The notes under the pieces were generated by a model. It made no database searches. It was not told the DNA's origin and saw only the letters and a program-made list of their open reading frames with translations. Of a DNA stretch of 64,000 bases, positions 35,501-44,500 are shown in pieces. Source of the DNA: Ricordea florida (taxonomy: Eukaryota; Cnidaria; Anthozoa; Corallimorpharia; Ricordeidae); assembly GCA_949710005.1 (NCBI GenBank), contig OX453275.1, positions 36,401,294 through 36,465,293 of the forward strand, written 5' to 3'. Position 1 is the stretch's first letter. Each line of letters begins with the position of its first letter. The position numbers and the translations under genes are program-made.

Positions 35501-38500
35501 GCCGTGAAATTGCCTCCAACCGGCATATTTGAAACACATGGCCTTGCCAACTCACAACAGTATTGAAGAAAAAAAACAAAACTGAATCTGTTTCGTAGAC
35601 CGGCATCATACAACTGACATGATGGATAATAATTAGCGAATTGCGGAAAATAATCTCTACACACTAATGCAGTTATCCAGCTTACAACTCTCTCAGGTTT
35701 TCCAGTCCATGAAATGTACCGTTTCTCAGTTGTGAAATTTTGTTTCCTGTCAGGGTCCTTTCAAGACATGATGTAACATTAGAGTAAGTGAACAATCAAA
35801 AAGGTTTTAAGATTACTTCTCGTATAATTTTCTCGATAGTGTTCATTTCCACGGGAGCCAGACGGGATATTGAAACGAATATTCAGAATCTCAAATGATA
35901 AACCAGATTGTACATATGGTATAAAGCACGTGGTCAATTACAGTATGAATCTGTGATTCCTGAAAAGAAGGTTCTCATTCTTCGTCGCCCTTATTTAAAA
36001 AAAATTGCTCTTAAAAAGTGACCATTTCTTGCTTGTAACTTTGCCGTTATGCCTCACAGATGTCGTCTATTGTCAGTGCCATATGTTCGCTTTGTGATAT
36101 GTGAGTTTGATGAACATGATACGACTAGCATAGTTACCAGGATCGTCATGAGGAATGTTTTATTAGGGATCAGAGGCAAAATTCGGGATCAATACCACTC
36201 TGGGCGTGTCTGGGAGAGGGTAAATTTATCCAGACAGGATAATTAATCATGGATCACAAAACATAGCTGAAAATCGAGATCATTATATAATCCACATAAT
36301 TTGTTATGACCCTGCGATAACGTTTGGAATTTCAAAGTCTTAAATTACCTAAGATGAGCTCAACACATGAAACGAATAAGTAATCTCCTTCTTATCACGT
36401 GCTTCGTTCGCTTACAGTTTTTTGAGCTGACTACATTTTCTAAACGTCCCGTCTTCGATTTTCGATACTTTGCAAGACTCTGCTTGTCTGCAAAAATAAC
36501 ACAAAAAATACTTACATAAATAGACTGTATGTATTTAGAGATACGTCGCTCACAGTATTTAAGCAATCTCGGTTCAGCTTTTAAAAGAACGGACTGGAAC
36601 TGCATTTCCATCCGCAGCGAAATATGTATATTATTTTCTTCACTTTAATTGCTAATTAATCAAATCTTTATTTTCCATTTTGTTCATTTACGTTGCTGAT
36701 GTATTTAACTCTCCTTAAAGTCGTTCCTCACGCTTCTTACTTTTTTATGTTTATGTGTTTTATATCGTTTCTCCGACAAATATATGACAAAATACCTTTA
36801 AAATGCTGCATACCACTCCCTATAAAACCTAATACCAAATGAACACACAGAAACTTGTTAAACCTTTTTCACAACGGTTTTAAGGTAGGGCAGCACTTTA
36901 ATTAATCGTAAGATTAATTTTCTCCTTGCATTAAGGTTATGTCACCTTGTAGCAAAACAGTTGGAAAACAATTACATTTCTTCCATGATGCCAAGATTGT
37001 CAAAGTCTCCTTTTGATAGTTCGGACAATTCAGACGAGTCGAGTATCCTGTAGGAGTTCAACCAGCAGAGGCATGTAAGCATGTCTACAGAGTCTTCTTG
37101 CCTTGAGATGCTTTACTTTTAAAGACAAAAATAATTGATATTTCTTGTTCTTGACACTGATCTGAATTTAAACCCGCTTTCAGCTGCCTCACTGCCATAA
37201 TTTATTCATGTGATTATAACCCGACTTAAGTGACTCCCTTTTGTCACGCTCTCTCTTCATAATAGAATTTTTAGACTGTGCATATTGTGCCCTGAGTGAA
37301 TTCTGTGATAAAAGCGAATGGTAGAACAGTGTGAATGCTGTTCTGTGTATGCGCAATGTAGTGCAGTGAACACAGTAAAATGTGGAGTTATGTAATATGT
37401 AGTGAAGGGATGCTACTAGGTACTTGCTATCGACATATTTTGTATTTGCACTGGCAGTAATGACAAATCACAAATATCTACTCACAGTTTCCTTGTATAT
37501 TCCGGAATATTGTTTGGTACTCTAACATAACTTGTCTCAACACATGAAACAGTTAGCAGTTTGTCATAAATGTCTGGATACAGGCAGCTGCAGTTTCCTG
37601 GACAATCTTTTAAACATTAATCACGTAAAGAATTACATTACAGTTAGAAGTCAAAGATATTTTATTAACATCTAAGGAGGTAGAGTTACCACTTTAAAAA
37701 GACGAAATGACACCGAGTTAAGAGAAAGCCATTTTTATCCGAGTTTATACATAAAGGCCCATGATCTTGGAAATTTCGCGGCAATTGCAATGTTATCTTT
37801 GCTATAAAATATGTATTTAAGAGGCAATGCATTACATTCTAACCATACAGAGAAAGCAGCGATTTCTAAAAGTCGACTTTTGTTCCAGGTCTTTCACCTA
37901 AAATTCTCTCGGCTCTAAGTGCAAACCGCCTTTCCTGCTTTGCATTTCTACGGTATTTTTGTCGTGAATGTGACAGCATGGAACCGGTTGTTTTGTCTAG
38001 ATCATGGCCTTCTACTTAATTTCAATTTCAGCTTTTTGAAAAACTCACTCGTGCAAATTAATTTCAAATTGAATAAGAAAAATCGTGTGATTCCTCGCTA
38101 AGCGAGGTTATTAATCGTGTCGCTTTCGGTCACACCAGGTGGCTCGTAAGCCCGATTAAATTGTATTTCTAGTCTATTTCCTTTGAATCCTGATTCTGTT
38201 TATATCAGCTAAGATCGACCAGAGTGACTACATTGGTTTCAAATGGGTTTACGACACCGGTCATTCGCTTTCGAAAACTGCTTTATTAAAGAAAATCTTA
38301 CAGGAGCAGTTTGGTGGTACTCCTGACCAAATGCTATTGCCATGGCAATAAATCTCTGGAAGGCCATCCCTCACAAAGGCTGATGGACAAGAAAAGGTAC
38401 ACGTACTTCCGGGAAGGTTACCGTCACTGCAGTGAGCCACCACGTTACCTGAAATATCCAGTATGCTGCAAGGACCTGTGTGAGTAGTTTACTGAATGAA

Positions 38501-41500
38501 GCAGCAGGCTTGATCCTGAGTGTATTCAGAAGTATTTCTTGGATATACCTTTTTCCCGCATAACCTGTTTTGACCATTTACGTTTTGGGCGCACGTCCTC
38601 GATATGAAAATAATTTCTCAAGACCTGGTTACTCACATGTCTCCTTCGCAGCCGTTGTATATATAGAGGATATTACACGGTGGCGCGAAGATATGAATTT
38701 TATTTTCGAGTGGCAAAACAATATTGTTTTTACCACGAGAAAATAAAATTCATATCTTCAAGCCGCCGTGTAATGTTCTTTTTATTATATAGACAAAAAG
38801 ACATCGATGCAAATTTCGGAGGGAAATTACCGAAATTACGTCATCGATAAACTTACGTGTGAGATTATGGAAAATAAACCACTCAGGTCCCGGATGTAGT
38901 TTTTATGAATTTTACGAGTGGTATATTTTCCAGTAAAACACTCGTGTCTATATAATAAAATAGTTTAATGACACTTCTTGCAGTTAAAAACTAAATAAAC
39001 TACAAATTACAAAATTGAATACTAATGATTAAGTCTATTTACAATAATAATAATAATGATAATGGGAATAAGTACTATAATATTAATTACGAATGGGTGC
39101 CACTTTTCCTCGCTTGCAGCTAGTAGCTGAATTGCGGAGGAACCAAAGGGTGGGATCGGACATCAGCATATAGAAGGCGCCTCTGGCAGCCCACTCAGTC
39201 CATAAATAATCTCACCCCATCCACCCAGACCAATGACGGCACAAGTCAGCCAGACCATGACACCGGGAACACGTCCTACTCTTTTCGAATAATGCCATGG
39301 AAAAATATAGGGTTGCTCTAATTCCTGATATCCTCCATCAACGTTTTACATAGCAATATCCTGCATTTACTAACGATGTCAGATTTACTTGATCTAGGGC
39401 TTGTTGATAACTAAATTTTGGAAATATAATTCTCAAGACTCTTCTTGGTATAGAATCAATGGCGTCAGAAAGGTATGTAAGAATATCCTGCCACACTTGC
39501 GCAGCATACTCTTAAACTGGTCTTACATGATATAAGTTCAGCACATCATTTGGCATGACTCCTGCACGATTCAACAACCTAACTGCGTTTATTGTTTTAG
39601 TATCACCCAACTAGTGGACTAATGCAAATGCCGCAATCTGATTGGCTACGCTACTAGAGGACTGTTAGTAATAGTCCTCGAGTAGCGAAATTCCTGACGC
39701 TTTCTTTCGTTTTATTCCCAATTATAAATATTTCTTCAACTGGCATTTGCTAACTTTATCATTGCCTTTTCTGTCTGACTAGTTGGGTGATACTAAAACA
39801 ATTAGACCCTTCACTCTCAAGGGCCACGGGTCCATAGTCTATTCGGCTGCGCCTCATGGGCTATTGACCCGTAGCTCTTGCGGGTTACGGGTCTAATTGT
39901 TAATTAGGTGCCTTGGCTATTGCGTATCCAACGTCTCGTCACGCAACGATTCTCCCCACAGTCACACAATGGCTGTGAAAGAGATAAGTACGAGTCAGCT
40001 TTTACACATTGTGTTCCCTTGGGCTTTCAGCACTGTGGATGAAGTATTTATGCCGGTAATCGTTTTGGATTCAGTGCCAATCTATCAAAATAGGTCCGCA
40101 ATGCGTACATGTGTGGCTTACTAGACCACGTGACTGGCGCCCTACTCTCGTGGACAAATAAATAAATAAATAAATAAATCCGATCGTGTCATAATGTGAT
40201 TAAACACTTCGTGCAAGCCACACAATAAATCACGTGATGTACCGACTACTTGCTGCCTTTTCATGGTTTCCAACAAGACTAAGGTTGCAGTCCTTTGGAA
40301 TTATCCGGATCTGGATTTGTGATCTGAGATCACACGGATTATGAAGCATTAAAGCAACCGATGAATCCTCTCTGGACAAGGATTCAGCGGTTCCTTTGAT
40401 GCACCATGATTTCGGATCACAAATCCGGGTTCGGATAGTACCAAGGAACTGACCATAAGATTAAATCGTGGTCAACAGTAGATTTTTTAGAATGCAGTCT
40501 TACTTTGTACAATCTCTGGCAATTAAGAAATGTTAAAACCTACGGGCACATTCTGATGGTTGCCGTCCAGTCCAGAACCCAGTCCACAAACAGCGCTGTT
40601 GTTTAGACCCCATCACGTGATATCCAGGCTGACAGCTGTAACGGCAGATACTACCAACTGAGTTGTTTGAGCTGCAGTTCATACTTCCACCACGTGGAGC
40701 CACCAGAGGAAAACATTGGCGCACGTCACCTGCTAAGAAAGCGTGCCGATATTAATTTAGGTTCAATTTATTTGCAATTCTGATAAGTAAATAGAAGATA
40801 CAAGAATAAAAAGATTTTAGCCCACACATTAAATAACTAAAATCAGCAAAGAACTAATAGGATTTAGCGGTGAGAAGTAGACACAAGGAAAACAACGGAA
40901 TAAGTGCGGTCAAATAGAACACAAACAAGGCAGCTACTTCGTAGGCTAAGTAAAATCGATCTGGCAATTCTTATAAAATTTGCCTTGTGTATCAAACTAG
41001 AGCGCTTCTCAATTGTTTGTGGTGGAGCAATACCTGTGGCCAATCAAACACCTGAAGACTGACCAATCAAAACTCAGAGCAAATAAATCTTAAGCACGGG
41101 AAAGCGCGTGTAAACCGGTCACGATTGGATTAAGATTCACGAAATCGAAGTGGTGCAGTGAAGAGTTATTGATCGATACCCTATTTCAACAATGCAAACA
41201 AATTAAAAGCGGTAACGACATTGATTACGTCCTTTTGAACTATAAATAGGTGTTACCAGTATTTTTATTGAATTTCATATAGAAATAAAAAACGCGCCCG
41301 AGTGCATTGTTGAGTTATATAAGCACACGGGAATTTTTAAGAACACGAGAGAAGTGCATAGAGAAGCACGAGGCGCAGCCGAGTGCTTCTCGCACTTCTC
41401 GAGTGTTCTTAAAAATTCCCAAGTGCTTATATAACTCAACAATGCACGAAGGGCGCGTTTTTTTATTTCTTTTATAAAATGTAAACCACCACATTAACAT

Positions 41501-44500
41501 AAAGACATATTAAACAAGAAAAGGACTGCGAATTTTAATTAATCACAATAAGTATTCTCCTTACATGTACATGCTTTCTTTTTATTGGCTTAAATGCTGA
41601 ATGAAAAGTAAAACCGTTCCCTTTGTGGCAAGAAACAAACGTTTTCTTATTTCGTGACGTAGCTTTCGTACATATGTTGAGTTATAATGCACGTGCGTGA
41701 CGTAAGCAGAGTGCTTTATGGAGTTATAATGAACTCGAACTGACCAATCACAGCGCGCGCAATTACTCGAACATTTTATAATAAAGTATATTGTTATCTA
41801 AGCCAGATTGAAGTTACAACAAAAAGGCAAACGCAAAGAGAACTGTTATTAAATCGTTGGTTACTCCATTCGACGAGGAAATTGTTCACTAGGAAGACAC
41901 AATACGATGGCAGCAACTTTATCTTTTCAGCAAATGAGAAACAATCGAAATTTGAAGAGAGAAGACCAAAAAAAATAGACAGTCTTACCATTACTTTGGT
42001 AGAAATGTAGTTTAGCTTCCCCAGCTGAGAGATTCTTCAACACAATATTGAGATCAGACACGTGGAAGTTTCCTCTGGTATACGAGCGAAGGCGGTTACC
42101 TATTCGGAAATCACTGTAAATCGTTAAGCCAACAAAATTTCGAGAGAAATACTGGCCTGTCTTCGTTTCGTTAATGTATACGTCCATGTGTGATGTGCTG
42201 TAAACAACAATAAACTGATTCCACACGCCTATGAAAGAGTCCTGAACATCCACATTGACAAACTGAACAGCCAATTCTTCCTTCGCAACGAACTGATAAA
42301 GTGTTGATGAGCCTCTCCAACCAATGTGAAAAACAAATCCTCATTTATCGTATATACTGGCATTACCAGTGTGAACGAAAGAAGAACGCATTCTCTTTAC
42401 GTCATGTTTGAGCCAAAAAGAGAAAGTGACGCCATCTTGACACAACTGTGGCCTAGTAATGCATGACCCACGATAGGACCCAAAATCGATCCATCCGTCA
42501 GCCCCTATGTAAAGTGCGCTTCGTTTCCCTGGTCCTTGAACAGTACTTATGTCTTTAGTAGTGGCTGTTATTTCAAAACTTCCAGTTGAGTTTATCATAA
42601 ATCCTCGCACGTGACCCGTGGAATCAACTCTACCCAGAGGCCACCAGTAGTGTAAGGCACCTAAAAAGAAAAAAAGACATATAGAGTAGCTGACTCTAAT
42701 GAAGCTCGACAGTAGACAAACAACATATAGAGTAGCTGACTCTAATTAAGCTCAACAGCAGACAAACAACATACAGAGTACCTGCCTCCAATGAAGCTCG
42801 ACAGTAGACAAACAACATATAGAGTACACTCTAATGAAGCTCGACAGCAGCCTTCCAGGTTTCAGTGTTTTTGGAGCATCAGTGGTTTTGGGGTCAATTT
42901 CCTTGGGCTCCTTCATATCCAGGAGTGGTTCATTTCTTCAGAGACTTAAGGTCTAACAAACTGTTTAAGTCAATGCCAGCAATGTGATTCCTCGTGTAAG
43001 CTCAGTTGCGAAAAACTAACGTCCCATCCAGAGGCAAATAACACTAACGCCAGGGTGCTCCATGCTACAAAGACCTTGATTACACCCCTTGTGGATTTTC
43101 TACTAAACAATTAGATTATGAGCTCGAGATTTCTATAGCGTGATAGTTGACGAAGGCGCAGTCCTCGTCAACTATCACGCATAGAAATGGAGAACGAATA
43201 ATCGAATTGTTTTAGTATAAATCTACTAGTCGTTCAAAACTTTGTCTTTTCTGGAACAGCCTCGACCAGTAAACTGTCTAAATCTTCTTCACGGACACTT
43301 CGAAAATGTGAAGAAACGGCCGCCATTTTGTTAGCAAGGGCACACTGCTACGCTACTATCTATCACAGAATAGATAGTGGGTAGCGGAGCCAATCAGAGC
43401 GCGACATTTGTGATACAACGCTAGTAGATTTATACTAATTACGAATATACGCAGATTAACCATCTAACGACCTTGAGACTGTATTGTGTATCGTACCGAA
43501 TGGTTCGACACACTCATAACTCAATTCATATGAGGGGAACGTTTGCATTCATTTACTCGAATTTCCCTATAGGAATATAAATCATTCATATGGACTTCCT
43601 GTGAGGCAATTTTGGTCCCGACTGATGTTTGGCAAAAAGTCAAGAACGTTGCATGGGTGAAACCCTGTTAAAAGCTTAGCATCTGTCGGCGTAGAAACAA
43701 CTGTTTTGCTGATTGAGTTGATTTCATTATTTTAGGAACTGATTGAAAAAAACCGTACTTTTAACATATCGCTAAGAAAATAAAAATACGCTTTCTGATT
43801 TTGATACGTAGTAACATCTTTTTTCCAAAATACTTGCAGCGTGAGTTTTAACTGAGCGTGAAAAGCTCATGGGCTTTCGGGAGAAAAAGCATCCCTGGCC
43901 AGTCCCTGAGTCTCTGCCTCACATATAAAGCTACTCTAAGAAAGCTTCGCTTACAAACTTAGGTTCTTTTCAATGTATATATATCAATCTGTATCATGTA
44001 TTTAACCATAGAGCCTAAACGGTACAGCCATTGTTAGATTCAATGATTTAAAACCTGGCTAGTGAGTCTGCAGCACCGACCTCAGCATGCAAGTGAAACT
44101 ATAACATTCGTTTATTTACCATCTTAACTTTCTGTCCTCCTGATATTTGACGTTATGATGTATCTCATACAGCTAGGCTCAAACTCAGTGTATGGCAGTC
44201 TCGAGCTCTATGTTACTGATCATTAACTCCAAAAGGAAGAAATTGCTTGCTATCATAATACTATACACGAAAACCAAGATAATCTTCAGTGTAAACTGAG
44301 TTTCTTTTTGGCTGAAAGAGGAAAAAAACCCATTGAGTCCCCAAAAATATATTTGTAAGGACTTATGTACTTCTATGTGACACAAAAATAAACTACCAAT
44401 TCATTTCAACCCCGAATTTCGGAAATACGCTTACTGAAAAAAGGTAATGTATGTTTTTGTGGAGCAACATTAAGTTTACCTGCAGCAGTCTGTAACTGGG

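Noticed and set aside
42290-42365. Mini-intron that would splice out the TGA in the LamG exon
   Set aside because: The frame is continuous and domain-like on both sides, and no convincing acceptor follows; an in-frame stop is the simpler reading.
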